Assembly (NCBI GenBank): GCA_964630015.1
Contig: CAZVTJ010000027.1
Coordinates: forward strand, 1-11,479
Source: CAZERT01 sp964630015
GTDB taxonomy: Bacteria > Patescibacteriota > Microgenomatia > UBA10105 > UBA927
Length of the DNA: 11,479 nucleotides
Reading direction: 5' to 3'
Position 1 is the first letter of the stretch. Each line of letters opens with the position of its first letter. The notes under the pieces are model-generated. The model worked only from the letters and a program-made list of their open reading frames with translations, had not been told where the DNA came from and did no database searches. The position numbers were made by a program, and so were the translations under genes. Of the stretch, positions 1 to 6,387 are shown piece by piece.

Positions 1-914
1 AATATCGTATTGCCGTGGGCGTAGGTAATCCATGTTCCGTTATACACTTCCACCGGCTGGATCCAGTGCGGGTGATTGCCGATCACCAGATCCGCTCCGG
101 CATCCACAGCCGCGTGGGCAAGCTCTACCTGACGAGAGGATAGAGTCGCGGTATATTCTTCCCCAAAATGAAGGGAAACGACAATAATATCGGCATTCTG
201 TTTTGCCTGTCGGATTTGGCTTTCCATAACCGGAATATCCGCCCAGGATATGGGCGCGATTGATCCGTATATATCGTTATATCCAAGAAACGCAAACCGC
301 ATATTCTTCACCGTTTGTATGGCGGCTTTCCCCATACCGGCTGTTTGTATGGTGTGTGATGACAGGATTTCAACCGTTTCTTCAATTCCCTTTTGGCCAT
401 AATTTGCACTATGGTTATTGGCAAGATTTGCAATATCTACACCACCAGCAATGAGCCCTTCAGCATGATGGGCATTCCCACAAAACACCATACCTTCCTG
501 CGTGACGGGACAATCGGAAAGCAACGGGGATTCAAGATTCACGAGGGTGATATCTGCCTGGCTGGTAATACCTGCAATATATTTCCATCCCCAAGTGAAA
601 TCATTATTCGCTATTGTTTGGGCATTCACCGATCTGGCGGGAATCACATCCCCGGTTGCGACAAGAATGCGTTCATCGGGAAATCGGCCACGGGGAGGAA
701 ATGATTCCGAAATGGTAATAGATGAAGGTGAAGCGGCAGCGACACGATGTGTTGTCGGAGTCGGAGAGGAAACAACATTCTTTACCGTTTCCGCAATTGG
801 GGATAGCGGGATGTATGTATTGGGTTTTTGTATATGGGCCCCAAAATAATACAGGCTTCCAATAAAAATCAGAAGTACCCCAACAATGATTCCGCCCCAC
901 ACCATCCGTTTCAT
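1..914 (-). CDS. CapA family protein (PGA_cap domain), C-terminus cut by window edge
   Basis: A reading frame runs from an ATG at 914 off the left edge, giving 304 codons with no stop. Residues 8-25 form a hydrophobic signal anchor, followed by a Pro/Thr/Ser-rich linker. From about residue 84 the CapA metallophosphatase-like fold shows its usual motifs: GDVIPAR (88-94), NLESP (126-130), ANNHSANYG (165-173), LHFGEEY (248-254), GNHPHW (279-284) and YAHGN (298-302). Family members act at the cell surface and are linked to poly-gamma-glutamate or capsule production; the substrate here is unknown. Only the end of the domain is missing, because full-length members usually run a few dozen residues past YAHGN. 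The ATG at 914 was chosen because translation from it begins directly with the anchor and a TATAAT lies just upstream. The gene is divergent from the LCP ligase at 988. The family call is firm and the role is inferred. Confidence 0.9.
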   Translation of the reverse strand, partial: MKRMVWGGIIVGVLLIFIGSLYYFGAHIQKPNTYIPLSPIAETVKNVVSSPTPTTHRVAAASPSSITISESFPPRGRFPDERILVATGDVIPARSVNAQTIANNDFTWGWKYIAGITSQADITLVNLESPLLSDCPVTQEGMVFCGNAHHAEGLIAGGVDIANLANNHSANYGQKGIEETVEILSSHTIQTAGMGKAAIQTVKNMRFAFLGYNDIYGSIAPISWADIPVMESQIRQAKQNADIIVVSLHFGEEYTATLSSRQVELAHAAVDAGADLVIGNHPHWIQPVEVYNGTWITYAHGNTI

Positions 915-927
915 ATACCTTATTATA
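915..927 (-). promoter_or_regulatory. Probable -10 element of the capA-like gene, leaderless start
   Basis: On the minus strand TATAAT occupies 927-922 and the ATG follows after seven bases (921-915). That would put the transcription start on or next to the start codon. The only Shine-Dalgarno-like bases (AAGG, 921-918) lie three bases from the ATG, too close to work. No good -35 box is visible at the normal spacing, so this rests on the perfect -10 hexamer and its position. Confidence 0.4.
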
Positions 928-969
928 AAGGGAGTGGCAACCCATAAGGAAAAAAACAGCAAAATCGGC

Positions 970-987
970 TACAATAGGTACCTTCGT
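970..987 (+). promoter_or_regulatory. Possible -10 element of the LCP gene
   Basis: TACAAT at 970-975 lies 12 bases before the ATG at 988, implying a leader of only a few bases. No convincing -35 box or Shine-Dalgarno sequence is visible. Together with the opposed TATAAT at 922-927 it makes the 73-bp gap a compact divergent promoter. This is weak evidence. Confidence 0.3.
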
Positions 988-2373
988 ATGAAAAAACGAT
1001 CAATCCCAGCGGCAATTATTGTAGGAATCATCCTTGCTGCTTTCGTGCTGGGAACAGCGATATGGCTTCTTTCCACAACCATGCCGACAATATCCTCCAA
1101 TAATCCTTCCGTTACACCCACGCCTACTCCAGAGCCTGACCATGGCATCAATACACTCCTTCTTGGCTATGCCGGAGGAAACCATGACGGCACCTATCTT
1201 ACCGACACCATCATGATTTTGCGCGTTGATCCGCAGACGAAACAGAGCTATCTGCTTTCTATCCCGCGGGACCTGTGGGTTTCTATCCCCATTACACCAG
1301 GAGGAAAAGAAGCAAAAATCAATGCTGCCTATGCATACGGACTGGATGAGAAACAATTCCCCGCCCGCGACAACGCCTATAAAGGACAAGCAGGGGCACT
1401 CACACTGGTAAAAGACGTTATTACCGCGACGACCGGGTTGCGGATTGACCACACGGTAGCAGCTGATTTTTCCGGATTTTCCCGGGCAATTGACCAACTT
1501 GGCGGTGTTGATATCTATAATCCGATTACCTTTGAAGACAAAGAGTACCCTATCGAGGGAAAGGAAACTGATCTGTGTGATAAGGATGAAGCTAAAAGTC
1601 TGGAAGAGTTAAAAACCGCAACAAGTGCCGCAATCATATTCCCCTGCCGATATGAGACGATCTCATTCCAAAAAGGCACCATACACGTCAACGGAACGGA
1701 GGCCTTAAAATATGTCCGCAGCCGCCATTCGACACAATACGGATCGGATTTTTCCAGAAGCCAACGGCAACGGGCACTGCTGCTTGCTGTAAAGGACAAG
1801 GTTTTATCACTGGGATCGATTACAAAATTACCCGACTTGTTTAAAACGTTTTCGACGTACATCCATACGGATATTTCTGTGTCGGATGTCGCGGGGCTTA
1901 TTCCGTCTCTTTCCGAATGGAGTTCCTACCCCATCACGACAGTCGGATTGTCCGATGCAAATATTCTTTCCCAAGTAACGATGAGTGATGGACAAATGGC
2001 GCTTACCCCGCTTGACGGGACCTTAAAAACTTCCCTCATCAAGACGTACATATGGGATAGTGTGCATCCTGAAAAACCAAAGAAAGCTCCTGTTACCATG
2101 CTGGAAGGAACACGGAGCCAAACAGTGGAGCTTGCGTTTTTCCAAAAGATGCTTTCCACCCGAGGCATTCCTGTTTTCGAAATTACCTTTGTCGATACAC
2201 CTGCAACACAATCAGCAATATTGCTTCGGGGAAAAATGGCGCCCTCCGTTATCGAAACGCTGCGTAATTCCATTGAGGGATTGCAGTTTGAAACTGTGGA
2301 AAAACTTCCAGGAAATATCGATGCGCTCCTTCGTTTAGCGCCGGGAGCAACGATTGCTGCTGCAATGAAATAA
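988..2373 (+). CDS. LytR-CpsA-Psr (LCP) family cell-wall polymer ligase with LytR_C domain
   Basis: A protein of 461 aa. LCP enzymes sit in the cytoplasmic membrane with the catalytic domain outside and transfer lipid-linked glycopolymers to peptidoglycan or another acceptor. Residues 6-29 form the N-terminal TM helix, followed by a Pro/Thr linker (41-50). The LCP domain spans about 53-275 and shows LTDTIM (71-76, conserved Asp73), SIPRD (91-95, Arg94), KINAAYAYG (110-118), GGVDI (172-176), YVRSRH (242-247) and SDFSRSQRQR (253-262), which together provide the pyrophosphate/metal-binding Asp and Arg residues. Residues 365-455 match a LytR_C domain. A lineage-type insertion with two Cys (197, 220) precedes the YVRSRH block. 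The ATG at 988 was preferred over the in-frame one at 886, because the latter adds 34 residues ahead of the TM helix and overlaps the divergent gene. The paired CapA-like gene fits surface-polymer assembly. The attached polymer is unknown. Confidence 0.93.
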   Translation: MKKRSIPAAIIVGIILAAFVLGTAIWLLSTTMPTISSNNPSVTPTPTPEPDHGINTLLLGYAGGNHDGTYLTDTIMILRVDPQTKQSYLLSIPRDLWVSIPITPGGKEAKINAAYAYGLDEKQFPARDNAYKGQAGALTLVKDVITATTGLRIDHTVAADFSGFSRAIDQLGGVDIYNPITFEDKEYPIEGKETDLCDKDEAKSLEELKTATSAAIIFPCRYETISFQKGTIHVNGTEALKYVRSRHSTQYGSDFSRSQRQRALLLAVKDKVLSLGSITKLPDLFKTFSTYIHTDISVSDVAGLIPSLSEWSSYPITTVGLSDANILSQVTMSDGQMALTPLDGTLKTSLIKTYIWDSVHPEKPKKAPVTMLEGTRSQTVELAFFQKMLSTRGIPVFEITFVDTPATQSAILLRGKMAPSVIETLRNSIEGLQFETVEKLPGNIDALLRLAPGATIAAAMK

Positions 2374-2466
2374 TGATGCGTTCGTATGATTGCAACACCC
2401 GCAAGATCGTAAAATTGAAAGACAGAATACCTTATACCTTCGACATATCAAAAAATACGACTATCG

Positions 2467-2688
2467 TTATTTCTTTTTATCTGTTGTTATGCCAAGGATA
2501 GAATAGAGACCGCAGTAGCCGATCATTGCAGTGAACAGTCCGACAAAACCGATGATGTAGGCAAGTGTCTGCACAATCCCTTCACCCACAGAGCGGGCAA
2601 AAAGCAGTGCGATAACACCAACCAACATCCGGATGATGCGGTCCGTCTTCCCGACATTTTGTTTCATAAGTAGACATGACCCGTTCAT
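2467..2688 (-). CDS. DUF2892 / YgaP-type two-helix membrane protein
   Basis: A small protein of 73 aa. It contains the N-terminal block NVGKTDRIIR (11-20), two TM helices (about 20-33 and 40-58) and the closing motif GYCGLYSILGITT (57-69), all typical of DUF2892 (YgaP transmembrane domain). In E. coli YgaP this domain anchors a rhodanese; here it stands alone. The start at 2688 has a strong GGAGG seven bases upstream that overlaps the stop of the preceding gene. The ATG at 2667 (MKQNVGK), where standalone family members usually begin, has no ribosome site, so the longer form is preferred. It is the last gene of the ArsR-led operon, two bases after the DUF302-glutaredoxin gene. A role in membrane-associated sulfur or thiol chemistry is inferred from context only. 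Confidence 0.85.
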   Translation of the reverse strand: MNGSCLLMKQNVGKTDRIIRMLVGVIALLFARSVGEGIVQTLAYIIGFVGLFTAMIGYCGLYSILGITTDKKK

Positions 2689-2690
2689 AA

Positions 2691-3311
2691 TTACACCTCC
2701 AGAATTTTTGATAATTGCGGTTTATTAAATCCAACGATAAATTCTTCTTCCCCACCTTCGTACTGAATTGCCGTTACAGGAACACCCATCTGACCGGTTT
2801 TTTCTACCATTTGTTGGGCTTCAGCCTGATTTTGATCCACATGGACCTCTTCAAAAACGACCTTCTTTTGTGTAAGCCATTCAGCTTCCATTTTGCAATA
2901 TGGGCACGTGGTGGTCGAATACAATTTTATTTTTGTGGGCTTGAGTGCACCGACTCCGGCTGCGGCATGGATAACCGTTTTTATTGTATCTTCCGCTGTT
3001 TGTGCAACCTGGGCAATTGCCGGATTTTGAGAAACGCTTCCCAACACTGACGGGCTTCCGGCTCCCACAAGCACTTCATCCCCTTTGGAAAGAACTGCTA
3101 TAGAACAGGGAAGCAATCCAAGAAGATTCTTGTCTGCAGCAATAACGTTTCCTATCCATGCTGGATTACACACATGAAGAATCGTGCCGTTTCCCGAAGG
3201 AAGCGCTGTTTCTCCAAGGACAGAAAGTCCGTTTTTTTCTGCAGCTTTTTTTACATTGGCAATTGTTTCATCTTTGCCAAACGTGCTCTTTCTGAAATAT
3301 GCAATATTCAT
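2691..3311 (-). CDS. DUF302-glutaredoxin fusion protein
   Basis: A protein of 206 aa with no signal peptide. Residues 1-120 match DUF302, with the conserved HVCNP (46-50) and GLLPCSIAV (65-73) blocks and Cys48/Cys69. Residues 127-206 form a glutaredoxin-like domain with the active site CPYC (136-139), the cis-proline segment GVPV (176-179) and the closing IVGFNK (192-197). This matches the small GlrX-like family often seen in anaerobes and CPR. The glutaredoxin part should carry out thiol-disulfide or persulfide exchange; the DUF302 reaction is unknown. The gene starts inside the stop of the ArsR gene (ATGA overlap at 3308-3311) with AAGGAGG just upstream, so translation is probably coupled. 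The domains are clear. The substrate is not. Confidence 0.88.
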   Translation of the reverse strand: MNIAYFRKSTFGKDETIANVKKAAEKNGLSVLGETALPSGNGTILHVCNPAWIGNVIAADKNLLGLLPCSIAVLSKGDEVLVGAGSPSVLGSVSQNPAIAQVAQTAEDTIKTVIHAAAGVGALKPTKIKLYSTTTCPYCKMEAEWLTQKKVVFEEVHVDQNQAEAQQMVEKTGQMGVPVTAIQYEGGEEEFIVGFNKPQLSKILEV

Positions 3312-3574
3312 ACAACCTCCTTACTGAGGGTCATCAGCATCTTGCCGATGTTCCCTGCTTGTTTATACTTAATGCTGTACCATACGGTTTTCCCCTCTTT
3401 TTTCGTTTCAACCAACCCCGACTGTTTGAGTTTTGACAGGTGTTGGGAAACGGCAGATTGGGAAAGATGGCATGTTTTGATCAATTCCGTAACGCTTTTT
3501 GGTTTTTGCGACAAACACACCAGAAGCTGTGTACGGACCTGATTTCCGAAGACGGAAAAAATATCATGTTCCAT
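3308..3574 (-). CDS. ArsR/SmtB-family transcriptional repressor
   Basis: A protein of 88 aa. A compact winged helix-turn-helix contains the recognition helix LSQSAVSQHLSKLKQSGLV (37-55) and the wing KKEGKTVWYSI (58-68). The classic metal motif ELCVCDL is absent; the equivalent position reads ELIKTCHL. The only cysteines are Cys20 (helix 2) and Cys35, so a thiol, persulfide or As(III)-type sensor is more likely than a Zn/Cd alpha-5 sensor. The ATG at 3574 is preferred because the alternative at 3592 lies inside the operator-like palindrome and the promoter. First gene of a three-gene operon whose products are redox proteins. Autoregulation is inferred from the palindrome at 3581-3604. The family call is secure and the inducer is unknown. 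Confidence 0.92.
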   Translation of the reverse strand: MEHDIFSVFGNQVRTQLLVCLSQKPKSVTELIKTCHLSQSAVSQHLSKLKQSGLVETKKEGKTVWYSIKYKQAGNIGKMLMTLSKEVV

Positions 3575-3610
3575 ATGATTATATATTAGCATATGCTAAT
3601 ATATTGTCAA
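3575..3610 (-). promoter_or_regulatory. Promoter of the ArsR operon
   Basis: On the minus strand a perfect -35 box TTGACA occupies 3610-3605. Two overlapping -10 candidates follow: TAATAT at 3588-3583 (16-base spacer) and TATAAT at 3583-3578 (21-base spacer, too long for a normal pair). The first would place the transcription start at or beside the ATG at 3574. There is no Shine-Dalgarno ahead of that ATG. The spacer is filled by the 24-bp palindrome, so a bound repressor would block polymerase. Confidence 0.7.
3581..3604. promoter_or_regulatory. 24-bp perfect palindrome, probable ArsR operator
   Basis: Both strands read identically over 3581-3604, with the core ATTAGCATATGCTAAT (3585-3600) and AT-rich ends. 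It fills the space between the -35 box and the end of the -10 region and lies directly upstream of the ArsR gene. That is the normal layout for a self-repressed ArsR operon, whose dimers bind interrupted palindromes of this size. The palindrome is seen directly; its binding by this ArsR protein is inferred. Confidence 0.75.
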
Positions 3611-3671
3611 TGGATAATTATATAATTTCTGTTTCATTGTTCCATAGCTTCATTACTGGATTATTACTTTA

Positions 3672-3706
3672 TTGTTCATATTTCTGGAGTCATTTATAGT
3701 ACTACT
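3672..3706 (+). promoter_or_regulatory. Promoter of the CoA-binding protein gene, leaderless start
   Basis: TTGTTC at 3672-3677 and TATAGT at 3695-3700 are separated by exactly 17 bases. The ATG at 3707 comes six bases after the -10 box, so transcription would start at the start codon. The only purine-rich site (GGAG at 3686-3689) lies 17 bases before the ATG, too far for normal use. Confidence 0.5.
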
Positions 3707-4123
3707 ATGGATATAAAGGAATTGCTCGCTCCTCCAAAAACAATTGCCGTGGTCGGGGTATCGGACAAACCGGATCGGCCAAGCTATATTGTTGCCAAAT
3801 ATTTACTGGAACAGGGATTTACCATTCTTCCCGTCAATCCGATGATCCCATCCGTTTTTGGAATCCCAAGTTATGCATCCATTTCCGCAATACCCCAATC
3901 CATCCATATTGATATCGTGGATATTTTCCGAAAATCTTCAGAAGTTCCGGGAATTATCGAAGAGCTCATTGCTGCAAAACGCACACCACTCATCTGGATG
4001 CAGGAAGGTGTGATAAGCGAAGAAGGAAAAGCACGTGCCGAAAAGAATGGCATGGAGGTCATCATGAATGTTTGTATGATGAAACTCCACAACAAAAACA
4101 CTCCCTTCTCTTTACGAAAGTAA
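3707..4123 (+). CDS. CoA-binding domain protein (CoA_binding_2, YccU-like)
   Basis: A protein of 138 aa, the full usual length for this single-domain Rossmann family. It shows the nucleotide-binding start IAVVGVSDKPDRPSY (13-27), then PVNPM (42-46), IDIVDIFRKS (68-77), PLIWMQEGVIS (94-104) and the C-terminal MNVCMMKLH (120-128), all family hallmarks. Members bind CoA in the cytoplasm, and their physiological role is poorly defined. The conserved Cys (122) near the C-terminus is usual. The gene stands alone, divergent from the ArsR operon and convergent with the operon that ends at 4151. The start is fixed by the N-terminal family alignment and the promoter immediately upstream. Confidence 0.92.
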   Translation: MDIKELLAPPKTIAVVGVSDKPDRPSYIVAKYLLEQGFTILPVNPMIPSVFGIPSYASISAIPQSIHIDIVDIFRKSSEVPGIIEELIAAKRTPLIWMQEGVISEEGKARAEKNGMEVIMNVCMMKLHNKNTPFSLRK

Positions 4124-4132
4124 GTGTTTTTG
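4093..4132. terminator. Probable bidirectional terminator between convergent genes
   Basis: CAAAAACACT (4093-4102) and AGTGTTTTTG (4123-4132) form a perfect 10-bp inverted repeat around a 20-base loop. Each strand ends the stem with a run of five T. The loop contains a smaller CTTT/AAAG pairing and the stop region of the CoA-binding gene. The site lies just inside the end of that gene and 18 bases past the stop of the convergent gene. The stem is AT-rich, so efficiency is uncertain. Confidence 0.5.
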
Positions 4133-4150
4133 CAGAAACGCCTCGTCTCT

Positions 4151-4882
4151 TTACTTTTGGAATAACCGCATTAACCAACCAAACATGCTCTTTACCTGTT
4201 CTTCTTCCCCAAGTCTTTCCTGAAGTGCAGTATTTTGTTGCGTAAGTGCTTGAATCATTTCCCGAATTTTCGTTCCTTCAGCCTGATTAACAAGTTGATT
4301 AGCAAAATCTTCCATCTGTCTAATGCGCAACTGATTTTCAGCAATTTCCAGACGGATCTGATTCATGGCTTTATATTCCGGACCAAGTAACGTTTTCATT
4401 AATCCCTGCCGGCTATCCATGACACGCACCTGTTCCTGTACCCGGGCTTGTGACTCTGTTTGGTTTTGTGCAATTTCACGAATTTGCTGACCAATTCCCC
4501 CTTCCGACTCACCCAACATCTGAAGTTCTTGAACTTTTTTTGCAACTTCACTCATTTTTTCCAATGCTTTTTCGCTTCTTGCTTGGTCATATTGCGCATT
4601 TTCTTGATTCCCTGCACCGGTTTGTAATTCCCCTTCCTTTTCCATTTCCCGTTGCTGTGATTGAATAATCATCTCTGTGCCTTGATTTTTCACTTGATTT
4701 TGATTCTGATTTTGTATTTGTTGCCCTTGAGCGGCACTAGATCCATTGTTTTGTGTTTGAACCATTTGTCCCTGCCCCGATTGACCGCCGGTTCCCTGCC
4801 CTTGACCTTGTGATCCTTGAGCAAACACTAAAACCGGAAATGTAAGTGCAACCACTCCGATTATTGCTTTTGATATATGCAT
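4151..4882 (-). CDS. Exported Gln-rich, helical protein of unknown function
   Basis: A protein of 243 aa that I cannot assign to a named family. Residues 1-21 form a signal peptide ending VFA before Gln22. Residues 22-70 are low-complexity Gly/Gln/Asn with repeated GQGQ and NQNQ units. Residues 100-228 are charged and Gln-rich with heptad-like spacing, probably alpha-helical or coiled coil. The tail (231-243) is amphipathic, with Met, Phe, Trp and Leu, and could contact the membrane. The ATG at 4882 is preferred over 4912 because the signal peptide begins there and AAAGGAGGTGA lies just upstream. It is the last gene of the ECF operon, 45 bases after the candidate anti-sigma gene, suggesting an envelope stress or adhesion role. 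That role is inferred from context only. Confidence 0.75.
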   Translation of the reverse strand: MHISKAIIGVVALTFPVLVFAQGSQGQGQGTGGQSGQGQMVQTQNNGSSAAQGQQIQNQNQNQVKNQGTEMIIQSQQREMEKEGELQTGAGNQENAQYDQARSEKALEKMSEVAKKVQELQMLGESEGGIGQQIREIAQNQTESQARVQEQVRVMDSRQGLMKTLLGPEYKAMNQIRLEIAENQLRIRQMEDFANQLVNQAEGTKIREMIQALTQQNTALQERLGEEEQVKSMFGWLMRLFQK

Positions 4883-4927
4883 GTACCTCACCTCCTTTAC
4901 ATATCCTACCATACGCTCTAATACTAC

Positions 4928-5776
4928 TTATTTTTCCGTATTTTGTATGCGACGACGATACTCCTGGCCATTTTGGCTATGTGATGAATCCGGAGTTGCT
5001 TCCGCAGGTGACAACATCTGTTGTGGTGAGTGTGAAGATTGTGTAAAGCCGCTTCTATTCCCTTTTCCTTGACCTGATCCATCCATTTTTCGTTGCCCTT
5101 GCTTGCTCCCATACATCGAATCTTCATCAAACACTCGAACTCCTACCGCTTCAAACACTCCACCTGCATCCGTATCACCAACAACCCGAACCGTATTCCC
5201 AATAGATGGTGTCCCAAAAGGATAATGTGTTGCATCGGTAAGTCGTACGGAAACCGAGGAACCGTCTTCTTGTTTTAGGGTAAGTTCATTATTTTCGTAT
5301 GCCTCTACCGTACCGATCAGAAAATTTTTCCCCGTCATCTGCCCCATGCCAAACATACGTTGGTTTTTGGACACGACATCCACAACAGTTTTATTTCTGC
5401 TAAGTAATCCTGCCGCCAGAAGTGAAAACACAATAACACCAAATACTATGCCAAGAAGAGGTTTTTTGTAGGATACATCGTAGACACGAATCAACAAAAG
5501 AAACGCTCCCAATACCGGAACAGTAAGAAGAAGCGGAATATAGGGAAATGCCTGAAGGAATGACCAGAATCCCGTTTGACCATAGGAAGACAAAAGGTCA
5601 CCATTGGTTGCAATCCATACGGTAAGCACGATATATAACCCAAGGAGCATTGCCATCATGATCCATAAAAACCCGCCATGGACAATTTTTGACAGCCACA
5701 ATGAAAACCCTGAACGAATGTCTACATTCCCGGATTGAATTTTTTTCATGATGCGATCAGCGCGTGATTTTGTCAT
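4928..5776 (-). CDS. Three-TM protein with DUF5666-like domain, candidate anti-sigma factor
   Basis: A protein of 282 aa. A short basic N-terminus (1-34) is followed by three hydrophobic helices (about 36-56, 76-97, 106-125). A beta-rich domain spans 150-217 (GTVEAYENNELTLKQEDG onward, then VRVVGD and GVRV), resembling DUF5666/OB-like domains. The tail (220-282) is Gly/Gln/Ser-rich. The start at 5776 has AAGGAGG upstream and overlaps the end of the ECF sigma gene by 20 bases, so translation is probably coupled. Position right after an ECF sigma and the membrane topology suggest a sigma-controlling sensor, with the DUF5666-like part outside the cell. No classical zinc anti-sigma motif (HxxxCxxC) is present, so the anti-sigma role is inference. 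The DUF5666-like call is also tentative. Confidence 0.7.
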   Translation of the reverse strand: MTKSRADRIMKKIQSGNVDIRSGFSLWLSKIVHGGFLWIMMAMLLGLYIVLTVWIATNGDLLSSYGQTGFWSFLQAFPYIPLLLTVPVLGAFLLLIRVYDVSYKKPLLGIVFGVIVFSLLAAGLLSRNKTVVDVVSKNQRMFGMGQMTGKNFLIGTVEAYENNELTLKQEDGSSVSVRLTDATHYPFGTPSIGNTVRVVGDTDAGGVFEAVGVRVFDEDSMYGSKQGQRKMDGSGQGKGNRSGFTQSSHSPQQMLSPAEATPDSSHSQNGQEYRRRIQNTEK

Positions 5777-6323
5777 AACAGAGCCTCCTTATTATTTCTT
5801 TTGCCCGGTGTATGCGAACACCGACTGCACGAACGGGCAGACGCAGGATGTCACTGATTTCTTCATATGATTTGTCTTCATAATAATAGAGCAGTAATGG
5901 TTCCCGGTATTTCATATCCAATATTTCCAAACAGGAATCCAGTTGTTTCCTGACGGTTTCCCGATCCATATTTTCTTCCGTATCATCGGTTTTTCCGAAA
6001 TCAAACCACTCACCAAAAACCTGAATTTTGGAAATGACGCTACTTTTAACATGGTTCACGCTTTCATTGTGTGCAATCCGATAAATCCAACTGGAAAATT
6101 TCAGTTTCGGATCAAATGAACGGATGTTGGTGTATGCTTTGATAAATACCGTTTGGACTATATCGTCGGTATCGTGGGATTTGCCGATGATTGTTGCTAT
6201 ATACCGGGTAAGTTTTTGTTCATACCGAAGGACAATTTCCCGATACAATTCATGTTCACCGGAAATGATCCTTGATACAAGCGCTTCATCGGATTGATCA
6301 TCCCATCGTTTCATACGAGTCAT
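5757..6323 (-). CDS. ECF-type RNA polymerase sigma factor
   Basis: A protein of 188 aa. Region sigma2 spans about 13-95 with DTDDIVQTVFIKAY (51-64) and FSSWIYRIAHNESVNHVKS (76-94), covering core binding and -10 recognition. Region sigma4 spans 126-182 with the helix-turn-helix YEEISDILRLPVRAVGVRIHRAKE (153-176), which would read the -35 element. The linker is acidic and there is no sigma3 domain, as expected for ECF. Two starts are possible, 6323 and 6314 (Met4). Neither has a Shine-Dalgarno, and a -10-like TAGAAT lies at 6329-6324. The gene lies between a small exported protein and a membrane protein that overlaps its 3' end, a common layout for an ECF regulon controlled from the envelope. 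Its target promoters could not be identified by eye. Confidence 0.93.
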   Translation of the reverse strand: MTRMKRWDDQSDEALVSRIISGEHELYREIVLRYEQKLTRYIATIIGKSHDTDDIVQTVFIKAYTNIRSFDPKLKFSSWIYRIAHNESVNHVKSSVISKIQVFGEWFDFGKTDDTEENMDRETVRKQLDSCLEILDMKYREPLLLYYYEDKSYEEISDILRLPVRAVGVRIHRAKEIIRRLCYDKITR

Positions 6324-6341
6324 ATTCTACACTACATCCCA

Positions 6342-6369
6342 TATGCCTCCCGCATGAGCAGGAGGCATA
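6342..6369 (-). promoter_or_regulatory. Intercistronic stem-loop upstream of the ECF sigma gene
   Basis: TATGCCTCC (6342-6350) and GGAGGCATA (6361-6369) form a perfect 9-bp stem with a 10-base loop, in the gap between the small exported protein and the sigma gene. No T-run follows on either strand, so it is not a standard terminator. In the minus-strand RNA the 3' arm carries a GGAGG that would be sequestered. Possible roles are mRNA processing or stability, lower expression of the sigma gene relative to the first gene, or a protein-binding site. Confidence 0.5.
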
Positions 6370-6387
6370 CAGAAAATACCCGTTATT

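Noticed and set aside
886..987. Earlier in-frame ATG for the LCP gene at 886
   Set aside because: It adds 34 residues before the TM helix, overlaps the divergent CapA-like gene and has no ribosome site; the ATG at 988 begins at the anchor.
1000..1497. 165-codon minus-strand reading frame inside the LCP gene
   Set aside because: It is antisense to conserved LCP motifs and its translation shows no protein-like features.
2453..2472. Possible hairpin terminator between the convergent LCP and DUF2892 genes
   Set aside because: Only two four-base stem segments joined by a bulge, almost all A-T pairs; too weak to call, although a T-rich run follows on the plus strand.
3575..3592. ATG at 3592 as the ArsR start
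   Set aside because: It lies inside the promoter and the 24-bp palindrome; a transcript starting after the -10 box would not contain it.
4670..4830. Repetitive-looking DNA in the Gln-rich protein gene
   Set aside because: The repetition comes from Gln/Gly/Asn codons in one reading frame with irregular units; it is not a CRISPR or true tandem repeat array.
6324..6329. TAGAAT as a -10 box for the ECF sigma gene alone
   Set aside because: No -35 box at the usual spacing and it directly abuts the ATG at 6323; it is mentioned with the gene but not called as a promoter.
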